Notes under the pieces: generated by a model | Databases searched by the model: none | Seen by the model: only the letters and a program-made list of their open reading frames with translations | What the model was told of the DNA's origin: nothing | Translations under genes and position numbers: made by a program | Shown: positions 1 to 9,690 of the stretch, in pieces | Position numbering within the stretch: position 1 is the stretch's first letter | Layout: each line of letters opens with the position of its first letter | Assembly (NCBI RefSeq): GCF_035653575.1 | Contig: NZ_DASRBQ010000163.1 | Span: 1 to 64,000, forward strand | Direction of reading: 5' to 3' | Source: Actinocrinis sp035653575 | GTDB taxonomy: Bacteria > Actinomycetota > Actinomycetes > Streptomycetales > Catenulisporaceae | DNA: 64,000 nt

Positions 1-397
1 CGAAGTCGAGCACATCGCCGGGCAGCGCCGTCGCGGGCACGCCCGCCCGCAGCCGGCGACCCGCCAAACGCGCCGATTGGCAGGCCCCTGCGACGGCGAC
101 CAGCGCGCGATCCCGGAACACCACCTGTGGGCCTGTTAATACCGCTTCGAGCGCGGCGGCACCGGGATCGTTTCCCACGGCCAGATTGGCCAGCGCGCAA
201 GCGTAGTCGTCGAACGCCCCCGACGGTGGCACTCCGACGCCCCAAAGGCCGCGCCGGCCGGCCAAGTCCTGCACGGTGGTCTGCGTTCCGGGATCAAGGA
301 TCTCGATGGCCCGACCGCCGATTCCGACCGCCTCGGGCCGCGTGGGCGCAGCGGATGTCCGGCCGGAAGGCGAGGACGCGTACGTCAGCAACGTCAC
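1..397 (-). CDS. Guanidine/urea carboxylase-type carboxyltransferase, N-terminal part (runs off left edge)
   Basis: Partial gene: only the first 132 codons are inside the window. A GTG start at 397 overlaps the TGA of the upstream gene by four bases (GTGA). After an odd Ser/Ala/Pro-rich leader the protein reads TTVQDLAGRRGLWGVGVPPS followed by GAFDD, the hallmark of the AHS2/KipA-type carboxyltransferase domain of urea amidolyase and 5-oxoprolinase subunit C. Because it opens with the carboxyltransferase domain and not with biotin carboxylase, the biotin carboxylase and biotin carrier parts must lie further left or in another gene. Behind a guanidine-I riboswitch and two DUF1989 genes, the likely substrate is guanidine and not urea; that is inference from context. 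5-Oxoprolinase subunit C is the main alternative. Confidence 0.8.
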   Translation of the reverse strand, partial: MTLLTYASSPSGRTSAAPTRPEAVGIGGRAIEILDPGTQTTVQDLAGRRGLWGVGVPPSGAFDDYACALANLAVGNDPGAAALEAVLTGPQVVFRDRALVAVAGACQSARLAGRRLRAGVPATALPGDVLDF

Positions 398-1017
398 GGC
401 GCGGCCCGGCCGGTGAGCTGAATCGGCGTCGGGTTGTAGCCGTTGCACGGGTTGTTCAGCTGAGGGCAGTTGGAGACCAGCACAAGCAGGTCCCGTTCGG
501 CGCGCAGCTCGACGTACTTGCCCGGCGCGGAGACCCCGTCCTCGAAGGTCAGACCGCCTTCAGGGGTCAGCGGTACGTTCATGAAGAAGTTGACGTTGTG
601 GGTCAGGTCCCGCTTGTCCAGACCTTTACCCCAGCCGATCGCCTGACGCAGGAACGTCGCGCGGCACGCGTGCTGATGCCTGGTGTGCTCGCCGTAACGC
701 ACGACGTTGCTCTCCTGCGAGCACGCGCCGCCGATCGTGTCGTGCCGTCCGCAGGTGTCGTCGACGATCGTGGCGAGCGCGTCGCCGTTGACCGTGCGCA
801 GCACCGATCCGGTGGTGAGATAGACCGCGCCCTGCTCGCGGATCGTGTCCACCGCGCTGTACCGGTTGGCGTAGTCGCGGGCGTCGTAGAACAGCGTGTC
901 TACCGCCTGATTCCCTTCCAGATCGGTGATCCGGAACGAGCCGCCGACCGGAACCTCGCCGATCCAGCCGTCTCCGGCGGCGACGGTCAGGTCGAACAGC
1001 AACTCGGCCTTGGTCAC
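394..1017 (-). CDS. DUF1989 protein, urea-carboxylase-associated type 1 (carboxyguanidine deiminase subunit)
   Basis: 207 aa, GTG start, overlapping the preceding gene by four bases. It matches the short form of the DUF1989 family (urea carboxylase-associated protein 1); typical segments are FRITDLEGNQAVDTLFYDA, the Cys/His-rich region around CGRHDTIGGACS, and NVNFFMNVPLTPEGGL. Two such paralogues encoded beside guanidine carboxylases are known to form the heteromeric carboxyguanidine deiminase CgdAB, which releases ammonia from carboxyguanidine to give allophanate. Which of the two is CgdA and which CgdB I cannot tell from sequence alone. The order permease, long DUF1989, short DUF1989, carboxylase, with start/stop overlaps throughout, indicates one translationally coupled operon. 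Confidence 0.86.
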   Translation of the reverse strand: MTKAELLFDLTVAAGDGWIGEVPVGGSFRITDLEGNQAVDTLFYDARDYANRYSAVDTIREQGAVYLTTGSVLRTVNGDALATIVDDTCGRHDTIGGACSQESNVVRYGEHTRHQHACRATFLRQAIGWGKGLDKRDLTHNVNFFMNVPLTPEGGLTFEDGVSAPGKYVELRAERDLLVLVSNCPQLNNPCNGYNPTPIQLTGRAAP

Positions 1018-1721
1018 AGCAGGCTCCTCTCGGTGACGGCGAGGGCTCGGGCGGACTCGGCGCGGAACGTGCGGCTCGGGTCGCCGTCACCCGGCGCGGC
1101 GGCCTGCTCGACCGTCACGCGCACCGCGGCGGGCTGCCAGTGCTCGGCCGGATCGAGCGGATGCGGTGACGTGGAAAGCACGACCAGCAGGTCCTGTTCG
1201 GCGCGCAAGGTGACCCAGTCCCCCGCGACGGCGTGGCCGGGCACGAACGCGAGGGTGCCGCGCTCGTCTCCGGCCGGCTCGACCTTCGTGAACCAGTTGA
1301 CGCTGGCGTGCAGGTCGCGCGCGCCGAGCCCGTGCTTCCACAGCTCGTCGAGCAACCCGGCGCGGGCGCTGCGCCGCCAGTCGTTGCCGTGCGCGGCGTA
1401 GTTGGAGGGGCCGTGCCGCTGCTCGACGTGCGCGTCGAGGCCGTGACCGGTGACCGCGTCATGCCAGTCGAGGCTGGAGCCGGTGACGCTGGCCAGCGCG
1501 CGACCCATGTCGGACATCAGCACCATCGGCGCCGTGATGCGCGCGGACATCTGGGCCTTGAGCGTGTCCGGGATGTTGAGTCGGTCCAACGGATTCTCGG
1601 CGCAGTAGATGAGCATTGACACGTTGGCGCCGTCGGCGAGGCAGGTCAGCGTCAGCGCCCTGTGACGCCGCAGCCGCAGCGAGTCCGCCGCCCCGCCGGG
1701 GATCTCGAAGCTGCGCGTCAC
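1014..1721 (-). CDS. DUF1989 protein, urea-carboxylase-associated type 2 (carboxyguanidine deiminase subunit)
   Basis: 235 aa. The GTG at 1721 overlaps the permease TGA by four bases (GTGA), which decides the start; the reading frame stays open far upstream inside the permease gene but that part is not coding. The sequence is the longer DUF1989 form: TCLADGANVSMLIYCAENP near residue 40, then SDMGRALASVTGSSLDWHD, a His-containing stretch around HGPSNYAAHGNDWRRSAR, and a final ASVNWFTKV. It is a distant paralogue of the next gene, and the pair is the known partner set of guanidine carboxylase (CgdAB deiminase). Cytoplasmic; no signal or membrane segment. Confidence 0.86.
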   Translation of the reverse strand: MTRSFEIPGGAADSLRLRRHRALTLTCLADGANVSMLIYCAENPLDRLNIPDTLKAQMSARITAPMVLMSDMGRALASVTGSSLDWHDAVTGHGLDAHVEQRHGPSNYAAHGNDWRRSARAGLLDELWKHGLGARDLHASVNWFTKVEPAGDERGTLAFVPGHAVAGDWVTLRAEQDLLVVLSTSPHPLDPAEHWQPAAVRVTVEQAAAPGDGDPSRTFRAESARALAVTERSLL

Positions 1722-3295
1722 TCCGCTCCCTCCAGCGTGGCGTCGCCGATGGCCAGCGGCGATACGGCTGCGGCCGCGGGCGTACGCGAGGCGTTGACCG
1801 CGCGGTACATCAGCCAGCCGATGAGACCGGCGCCGGCGCAGAACAGCAGCGCGAAGTACTTCAGGTACCAGTGGCCGCCGGCCGGGTCGTAGACCTCGGC
1901 ACGCGGCCAGCCCATGTTGACCACCATGAACGCGCCGTAGGCCACGGCGAGGACGTTGACCGGCAGTCCGAGGCGGCCGAGCGAGAACTGGCCGGCCCCG
2001 GCTTCCGGCAGCCCGCGCAGGCGGCGCACCAGCAGCGGAACGGTCACCAGCAGGTAGGCGCAGTACACGATCACCACCGCGACGCTGGTCAGCGCGGTGA
2101 ACAGCTGCGCCTGACCGACGTTGACGCCGAGCACCGCGATCGCGGCGACCCCGACGATCACGGTCGGCAGCACCGGCGTCGCGGTGCGCGGGGAAACGCG
2201 GGCCAGCCGCGTCGATCCGGGCAGCGCGCCGTCGCGGGCCATCGAGTACATCAGCCGCGACGCGGCGGTCTGGATCGCCAGCGTGCACACGCAGATCGCG
2301 ATCGCGACGTCGACCAGCAGCGCCTTGCCGGGGCCGGTTCCGAGCCTGCTGGTGACCACGTACGGCAGACCGCCGGTCGCCAGGTTGCCGTCCGTCAGGG
2401 AGGGCGCCGCCATCAGCGCGCCGATGAGCAGCAGCGCGCCGCCGACGCCCGAAGCCCCCAGCGCGCGCAGGATCGCGCGCGGAGCGGTCTTGCGCGGTGA
2501 GCGGGTCTCCTCGCTCAACTCGCCGGCGCTGTCGAACCCGTACATCACGTATGCCGCCATGAGCGCCGAGACGAGGAACGGCCAGACGTACGCGCTGTGC
2601 CCCTGGACGCCCTCGGTGTGCAGCACGACGCTGGGCCCGCGCTTGGCGTGCGCGAACAGCATCGCGATCAGCACTGCGACGCCGACGAGTTCGCAGGTGA
2701 CGCCGATGCTGTTGATCAGGGACATGACGCGCACGCCGATGGCCGAGATCACAGTGGTCAGCGCGATGAGGATCGCACCCACCAGAACCGCGTTGGTCGC
2801 GCCGGTGCGGGTCGTCAGCGTCGGGTCGCCGCCGACCAGCTGGAAGCCGGACCAGACCGATGGCAGCACCACCTGCAGCGCGATCGCCGCCGCCGAGACG
2901 CTCACGATCTGGCCGATCAGCATCGTCCAGCCGGCGAAGTGGCCGGTCAGGCCGGTGGAAAGCCGCCGCGACCACTGATACACGCAGCCCGATATCGGGT
3001 AGCGGGCGGCCAGTTCGGCGAAGCACAGCGCGACGAGGAACTGCCCGGTGAACACCAGCGGCCAGGTCCAGAAGAAGGCCGGGCCGCCGAAGGAGTAGCC
3101 GAAGGAGAACAGCTGGAAGACGGTGGTCAGGATCGAGACGAAGGAGAAGCCGGCGGCGAAGGAGGCGTAGGAGCCGAGCCTGCGGCGCAGCTGCTGCGGG
3201 TAGCCGAATCCGGCGAGGTCCTCGGCGTCGTGGACGTCGGAGGCGCCGGACGCCGGGACGCCGCCCGGCGGTTGGAGGGAGACGGTCGCGGTCAC
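1718..3295 (-). CDS. APC-superfamily permease of the guanidine operon
   Basis: 525 aa, GTG start with AAGG about 8 bases upstream. It has around twelve hydrophobic segments, starting near residue 45 (FAAGFSFVSILTTVFQLF), and the APC amino-acid permease look: PLVFTGQFLVALCFAELAAR in the second membrane segment and the conserved FDSAGELSEETRSPRKTAPR loop. It is the first gene after the riboswitch and overlaps the DUF1989 gene, so it is expected to be induced by the same ligand. Import of guanidine or of a compound that is broken down to guanidine is a reasonable inference; amino-acid or amine uptake cannot be excluded, since APC substrates are not readable from sequence. Confidence 0.88.
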   Translation of the reverse strand: MTATVSLQPPGGVPASGASDVHDAEDLAGFGYPQQLRRRLGSYASFAAGFSFVSILTTVFQLFSFGYSFGGPAFFWTWPLVFTGQFLVALCFAELAARYPISGCVYQWSRRLSTGLTGHFAGWTMLIGQIVSVSAAAIALQVVLPSVWSGFQLVGGDPTLTTRTGATNAVLVGAILIALTTVISAIGVRVMSLINSIGVTCELVGVAVLIAMLFAHAKRGPSVVLHTEGVQGHSAYVWPFLVSALMAAYVMYGFDSAGELSEETRSPRKTAPRAILRALGASGVGGALLLIGALMAAPSLTDGNLATGGLPYVVTSRLGTGPGKALLVDVAIAICVCTLAIQTAASRLMYSMARDGALPGSTRLARVSPRTATPVLPTVIVGVAAIAVLGVNVGQAQLFTALTSVAVVIVYCAYLLVTVPLLVRRLRGLPEAGAGQFSLGRLGLPVNVLAVAYGAFMVVNMGWPRAEVYDPAGGHWYLKYFALLFCAGAGLIGWLMYRAVNASRTPAAAAVSPLAIGDATLEGAE

Positions 3296-3511
3296 GGCGT
3301 TCGCCTTTCTGAGCGCAGGGCGGAAGAGGGCGGGACGTGGAAGAGCGGTGCGACGCGCGTCACTGCGCGCTCGGAGCGAGGGAGGAGGGGCCCGGCTGCC
3401 TGTGCGTCATCGACAGCACCGGGCCGAGTATCAACTTGTTGCAAATGTGCGAGTGCTGCGGATGCTGTCACGGCACGCTCCGGGACCGGGATCCGGCGTG
3501 CCGGATCGACC

Positions 3512-3625
3512 TGGCCTCCCGGGCTTTTCTCCCGCCGTGGAACGACACGCAATGTGCCGCCTGCGTCTCTCGGACCAGGCCCGGCTGCGGCGGTGTGCCG
3601 TGCGCCGGCGGAACCCTAGACGCGC
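3512..3625 (-). ncRNA. Guanidine-I riboswitch (ykkC RNA)
   Basis: Reading leftward, the RNA starts with TCTAGGGTTCCG (3620-3609), continues with CCTGGTCCGAGAGACGCAGG (about 3580-3561) and closes with ACGGCGGGAGAAAAGCCCGG plus GAGG ending at 3515. These are the three near-invariant blocks of the ykkC class I guanidine aptamer in the right order and spacing. The permease start lies about 215 bases further on. Directly after the aptamer is a near-perfect hairpin (GATCCGGC and GCCGGATC arms, 3507-3490) that could act in the expression platform. Guanidine binding normally turns such genes on. The aptamer call is very safe; the switching mechanism is inferred. Confidence 0.95.
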
Positions 3626-3780
3626 CCCGCCTGACTAGCGGGTCGCCAGTGAGCAAAGCGCCGGTGCGTCACCGTCGTCGAACGAGTCTGTTACCGCGAG
3701 GTCAATCCGAGCGCACAGGTAAACGGAAACGATGCGCGTTCATAGAGCGGACCGTTGGTGAGGTAATTGGTGCAAGCCGG

Positions 3781-3786
3781 TAGCAT
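3781..3786 (+). promoter_or_regulatory. -10 box TAGCAT, probable leaderless promoter
   Basis: TAGCAT ends 8 bases before the ATG at 3795. There is no Shine-Dalgarno sequence in between, so transcription probably starts at or next to the A of the start codon. No convincing -35 box at 17 bases was seen. Confidence 0.5.
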
Positions 3787-3794
3787 TCCGTACC

Positions 3795-5186
3795 ATGCCC
3801 ACCTCTGCCGCTGCGCCAACAGCAGAGATACCTGAACCGTCGGCTCACACCGCTACCGCATCAAGTGCTGCGTCTGCCACGGCGGTCGCCGACGCGCCCG
3901 GCCGCCCGCGCCGCGCGTTCTCCCGGTTCGCCATCGATACTCGGCCGCTGCGGCACCCGGCATATCGGCGGTTGTGGTCGTCGAACGTGATCACCAGCGT
4001 CGGCAGCCAGCTGACCGCGGTCGCCGTACCCAAGCAGATCTATGACGTCACCGGTTCCTCGACTTGGATCGGCATCGCAAGCTTCGCCGCGCTCGCGCCG
4101 CTGGTGGTCTTCGGGCTGTGGGGCGGGGCCGTGGCCGACGCGGTGGACCGGCGCAAGCTGCTGCTGACGACCAACGTCGGCATCGCGGTGACCTCGATCG
4201 CGTTCTGGGCGCAGGCGGCCGCCGGGCTGCACTCGGTGTGGCCGCTGATCGTGCTGCTCGCCGCGCAGCAGGGCCTTTTCGGCGTCAACTCGGCGGCACG
4301 CGGCTCGGCCATCCCGCGGCTGGTGCCGGAGGAAGAGCTGCCCGCGGCTAACTCGCTCGGCGCGACGGTGATGCTCGCGGGCGCCTTGTTCGGACCCATG
4401 GTCGCGGGCGCGCTGATTCCGATCATCGGCCTTTCGACGCTCTACCTGCTCGACGCGGTCGGGCTGACCGCGACGCTGTGGGCGGTCTACCGGCTGCCCG
4501 CACTGCCCCCGTTGAAGGCTGGGGACTCCCCCACCTCCGGCGCGGCAGAGGCGAGCGCGCCGGTCGAAGCCCGCCGCACCGGCTGGGCCCAGGTGGCCGA
4601 CGGCTTCCGCTTCGTCGCGGCGAACCGGCTGCTGCTGGGCTCCTTCGTCGTCGATCTGATCGCGATGGTGTTCGGGATGCCGCGCGCGCTCTTCCCGCAG
4701 ATGGCCGCGACCACCTACGCCTCCAACCATCTCGCGCTCGGGCTGCTGTTCGCCGCGATGCCGGCCGGCGCCCTGGTCGGCGGGCTGCTGTCCGGGACGT
4801 ACACGCGCGTGCGCCGGCACGGAGCGATGACCATAGGCGCGGTCACGGCGTGGGGTCTGGCGATGCTCGGGCTCGGCCTGTCCGGCTCGATCCTGCTGGC
4901 CTGCCTGTTCCTGGCGATCGGCGGCGTGGCCGACTTCGTCTCGATGGTCTTCCGCGGCTCCATCCTGCAGATGGCGGCGCCGGACGAGATGCGCGGGCGG
5001 ATGCAGGGCGTCTTCACCGTGGTCGTCGCGGGCGGTCCGCGGCTGGCGGATCTGGTGCACGGCATCGCGGGCGCCGCGCTCGGCACCAGGACCGCGGTCG
5101 CGGCGGGCGGGCTGGCCGTGGTGGCGGGCGTAGTGATTCTCGCCACTTTCTCGCCCTCTTATTGGCGTTACCGCGCAAATTCCTAG
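3795..5186 (+). CDS. MFS transporter (EntS-like drug/siderophore exporter type)
   Basis: 463 aa with an Ala/Pro/Thr-rich soluble leader of about 45 residues, then twelve-segment MFS architecture. RHPAYRRLWSSNVITSVGSQ and the first loop motif GGAVADAVDRRKLLL (motif A, G-x-x-x-D-R) are typical of the enterobactin-exporter-like MFS group. A second copy of the fold begins near residue 265. It stands alone: the guanidine operon is divergent, and the MMPL gene is 322 bases downstream. Export of a small molecule is the family role; the substrate is unknown. The ATG at 3795 lacks a ribosome site and fits a leaderless start. Confidence 0.85.
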   Translation: MPTSAAAPTAEIPEPSAHTATASSAASATAVADAPGRPRRAFSRFAIDTRPLRHPAYRRLWSSNVITSVGSQLTAVAVPKQIYDVTGSSTWIGIASFAALAPLVVFGLWGGAVADAVDRRKLLLTTNVGIAVTSIAFWAQAAAGLHSVWPLIVLLAAQQGLFGVNSAARGSAIPRLVPEEELPAANSLGATVMLAGALFGPMVAGALIPIIGLSTLYLLDAVGLTATLWAVYRLPALPPLKAGDSPTSGAAEASAPVEARRTGWAQVADGFRFVAANRLLLGSFVVDLIAMVFGMPRALFPQMAATTYASNHLALGLLFAAMPAGALVGGLLSGTYTRVRRHGAMTIGAVTAWGLAMLGLGLSGSILLACLFLAIGGVADFVSMVFRGSILQMAAPDEMRGRMQGVFTVVVAGGPRLADLVHGIAGAALGTRTAVAAGGLAVVAGVVILATFSPSYWRYRANS

Positions 5187-5508
5187 CGTTATAACACGAC
5201 GTCAGATCGCCGCGCCTGCTCCCGCGCGATGAAACGATCGTAAGAATTACCCCGGAACCGTCCCGGAAAACTCTTCGTTCTGTCATGGTGGTCGGTGTGC
5301 ACCACTCGGCACGCGTTTCGCCGGGTGATCACCTTTTGTCCGAAGTCCATGAAACAAGGCCTCGTACATCAGGCTGCGCCGAAACGGCCGGCCCGCGCTG
5401 GCGCCGCGAAGCGCCCGCCCGTTCAACCGAATAGACCGCCGTTCTTCGCACAACAGCACGTTTCCGCACCACGCGCGACACTCGCTGTTCGACCCCGGGA
5501 GACACCGA
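5187..5508. other. Intergenic region, no gene seen
   Basis: 322 bases between the MFS and MMPL genes. Base composition is noticeably less GC-rich around 5190-5345 than in the coding regions, suggesting promoter DNA for the MMPL gene. I see no clear terminator hairpin, RNA element or conserved reading frame here. Confidence 0.5.
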
Positions 5509-7803
5509 GTGACCGCACTCGCGCGGTGGTGCCATCGGCACCGCCTGGCCGTAGTCCTGCTCTGGATCGCCCTGCTGCTCGGCCTCGGCGCGGCGGCGGT
5601 GGCCTCGGGCAGTAAGTACTCGAGTTCGTTCTCCTTGAAGAACACCGACTCGGCCAAGGCGTACCAGTTGCTTAGCGCGGAGTTTCCGGGGCAGAACGGG
5701 GATTCGGCCACCGTCGTCTGGCACGACTCGGCCGGCTCGGTCCGTTCGGCCGCGGTGCAGACGCGAGTCAATTCGGTGCTCAGCGCGATAGCCCGGATGC
5801 CCGGCGTGAACGCGGTGTCGAGTCCGTACGCGGACACCGGCATCGACAGCGGGGGCAGCGGCCAGATCAGCGCGGACGGGCACACCGCTTACGCCTCGGT
5901 CCAGCTCGCCGACGGCAAGGCGGCCCCCTCCGCCGCCGGGCTGCGCGCGCTGGTGCAGACCGCGCAGCGCGCCTCGACCGGGAGCCTGCAGGTCGAGGTC
6001 GGCGGCTCGGCGGTGCAGGGCACCGAGCAGAGCCCGGACTCCAACAGCGAGCTGGTCGGCATCATCGCCGCCGCGATCGTACTGTTCGCGGTGTTCGGCT
6101 CGCTGTTCGCGATGGCGTTGCCGATCCTCACCGGGGTCGCGGGCGTCGGCGGCGGCATCCTCGCGATCGGACTGCTCAGCCACGCGATGAACGTCGCGGA
6201 CTTCGCCCCGACGCTGGGCGCGCTGATCGGGCTCGGCGTCGGGATCGACTACGCCCTGTTCATCGTCACCCGGTTCCGCTGCGCGCTGCGCTCCGGGCTG
6301 CCGGTGGGCGAGGCGATCGGCACCGCGGTCAACACCTCGGGCCGCGCGGTGCTGTTCGCGGGCGGGACGGTGTGCATCGCCCTGCTCGGGATGATGGTGC
6401 TCGGCCTCGGATTCCTCGACGGGGTGGCGCTCGCCGCCTCGGTGACCGTCGGGTTCACCGTGCTGGCCTCGCTCACCCTGCTGCCCGCGACGCTCGGCCT
6501 GCTCGGGCTGCGGGTCTTCGGCAGACGTGAACGGCGGCGGCTTGAACTCGGCGGCTGGAGCGAGGACACGCACGGCACCGAGGACAAGCGCGGGTGGTGG
6601 CGCCGCTGGGCCGGCTCGGTGGAGCGGCGGCCCCGGCTGATGAGCCTGCTCGCCCTGGCGATGATGGTGGTGCTCGCGGTGCCGGTGCTCACCCTGCGGC
6701 TCGGCGCTTCCGACTCCGGCAACGACCCGGCGGGCACGACGACGCGCAAGGCGTACGACCTGATGGCCGAGGGCTTCGGCCCGGGCGTGAACGGTCCGCT
6801 GACGCTGGTGGCCGACCTTCCGCCGGCGACCGGCGCCGGCGCGGTGAGCCAGTCGGCCCTGGCCGACGACAAGGCGGCGCTCTCGAACCTGGTGGTCGCG
6901 CTGGAACGGACCTCCGGCGTCGCGGCCGTCGAGGTCGGAGCGCAGTCGGCGGACGGCCGCGTGGAGGTGATCAATGTGGTGCCGGCCAGCTCGCCCGAGT
7001 CGAAGCAGACCACGGGTCTTATCAGCACGCTGCGCCAGCAGGTGATCCCCAAGGCCGAGGCCGGCAGCGGCCTGAAGGCCTACGTCGGCGGGCTGACCGC
7101 GGTCTACGCGGACTTCGCCGCGGTGCTCGGCGGCAAGCTGCCGCTGTTCGTCGGGCTGATCGCCGCGCTCGGCTTCCTGCTGCTCGTGGTCGCCTTCCGC
7201 TGCCTGCTGGTGCCGCTGACCGCCGCCGTGATGAACCTGATCGCCGCGGCCGCCTCCTTCGGCGTGGTCACCGCGTTCTTCGAGTGGGGCTGGGGCTCCG
7301 ACAAGCTCGGCATGGGCGGCGCGGGACCGGTGGAGGCCTTCCTGCCGGTGATGATGGTGGCGATCCTGTTCGGCCTGTCGATGGACTATCAGGTCTTCCT
7401 GGTCTCGCGGATGCACGAGGAATGGGTGCGGCACCGGGACAACGCCCGCGCGGTGAAGATCGGCCAGGTGGAGACGGCCCGCGTGATCACCGCCGCCGCC
7501 ACCATCATGATCTGCGTGTTCTGCGCCTTCGCCGTCGGCAGCCAGCGGGTCATCGGCGAGTTCGGGATCGGCCTGGCCACCGCGGTCGCGCTGGACGCCT
7601 TCGTGCTGCGGACCGTGCTGGTCCCGGCGGTGATGCACCTGTTCGGCCGGGCCAACTGGTGGCTGCCGGCCTGGCTGGACCGGATCCTGCCGCATCTCCA
7701 CGTCGAATGTGACCCACATCACATCCCGCTTCCGGCGCCGCGCCGCAAGCCGCGGGTTGGAGTTATCGCCAACGGCCCGGCGCCGGCCGCGAGTTACGAC
7801 TGA
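5509..7803 (+). CDS. MMPL/RND-family exporter
   Basis: 764 aa, GTG start with GGGAG about 9 bases upstream. RND-like design: one N-terminal membrane segment (residues 14-34), an extracellular loop, a block of five segments, then the same again. The two proton-relay signatures are present: GIDYALFIVTRFR in the first half and GLSMDYQVFLVSRMHEEW in the second, with Asp-Tyr pairs as in MmpL3. Actinobacterial members export lipids, polyketides or other hydrophobic products. There is no linked biosynthetic gene, so the cargo is unknown. The C-terminus carries a short Pro/Arg-rich tail after the last membrane segment. Confidence 0.9.
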   Translation: MTALARWCHRHRLAVVLLWIALLLGLGAAAVASGSKYSSSFSLKNTDSAKAYQLLSAEFPGQNGDSATVVWHDSAGSVRSAAVQTRVNSVLSAIARMPGVNAVSSPYADTGIDSGGSGQISADGHTAYASVQLADGKAAPSAAGLRALVQTAQRASTGSLQVEVGGSAVQGTEQSPDSNSELVGIIAAAIVLFAVFGSLFAMALPILTGVAGVGGGILAIGLLSHAMNVADFAPTLGALIGLGVGIDYALFIVTRFRCALRSGLPVGEAIGTAVNTSGRAVLFAGGTVCIALLGMMVLGLGFLDGVALAASVTVGFTVLASLTLLPATLGLLGLRVFGRRERRRLELGGWSEDTHGTEDKRGWWRRWAGSVERRPRLMSLLALAMMVVLAVPVLTLRLGASDSGNDPAGTTTRKAYDLMAEGFGPGVNGPLTLVADLPPATGAGAVSQSALADDKAALSNLVVALERTSGVAAVEVGAQSADGRVEVINVVPASSPESKQTTGLISTLRQQVIPKAEAGSGLKAYVGGLTAVYADFAAVLGGKLPLFVGLIAALGFLLLVVAFRCLLVPLTAAVMNLIAAAASFGVVTAFFEWGWGSDKLGMGGAGPVEAFLPVMMVAILFGLSMDYQVFLVSRMHEEWVRHRDNARAVKIGQVETARVITAAATIMICVFCAFAVGSQRVIGEFGIGLATAVALDAFVLRTVLVPAVMHLFGRANWWLPAWLDRILPHLHVECDPHHIPLPAPRRKPRVGVIANGPAPAASYD

Positions 7804-8111
7804 GCTAAGGCAGCATGCGGGCCGCGGCGCGCGGGTTCGCGCGGGCCGCACTGTAGAAACCGACGAATTCTCCACGCGGCGTATCGCCCTGGACACGAAC
7901 CGTTCGCGAGGTCCGCGGGGGCCGTCAGGAAGATTTAGCGTTCGGCGTGGTTCGCCGATCTGCGGGATCGGGCATCATCTTGCCCTCCACCAGCAAGTTC
8001 GGCGCCGATCCGACCAGCGCCCCGGGCGAGCCGCCAGGGCGCCGGCCGAGCGCGCGCCGGGACGCTGGAGGTGACGGCTCCCCCGTCCCACTCGCGATCG
8101 GAGCACCCGCC
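7804..8111. other. Intergenic region ahead of the pyrimidine operon
   Basis: 308 bases. The frame of the next gene stays open back to 7947, but the upstream part is Pro/Gly/Arg-rich and lacks family similarity, so I treat it as untranslated. It must hold the operon promoter; I could not pick out a convincing -35/-10 pair or operator. Confidence 0.45.
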
Positions 8112-9641
<1,530 letters not shown>

Positions 9642-9690
9642 CGAGCTTTCCATGTAATGAGTGCGGACAGTACGGAAGGGCGTGGTGAGG

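Noticed and set aside
127..1401. Long rightward open frame over the carboxylase and DUF1989 genes
   Set aside because: Arg/Ala/Pro-rich antisense frame without family features; the minus-strand genes here have clear families and overlapping starts/stops.
3337..3783. Rightward frame with a Cys-rich stretch (CECCGCCHG) opposite the riboswitch
   Set aside because: It is the antisense of the riboswitch and permease leader; the RNA explains the conserved bases. No ribosome site.
5329..7896. 855-codon leftward open frame opposite the MMPL gene
   Set aside because: Composition typical of antisense frames in very GC-rich DNA (His/Gln/Arg-rich); MMPL on the plus strand has all its motifs.
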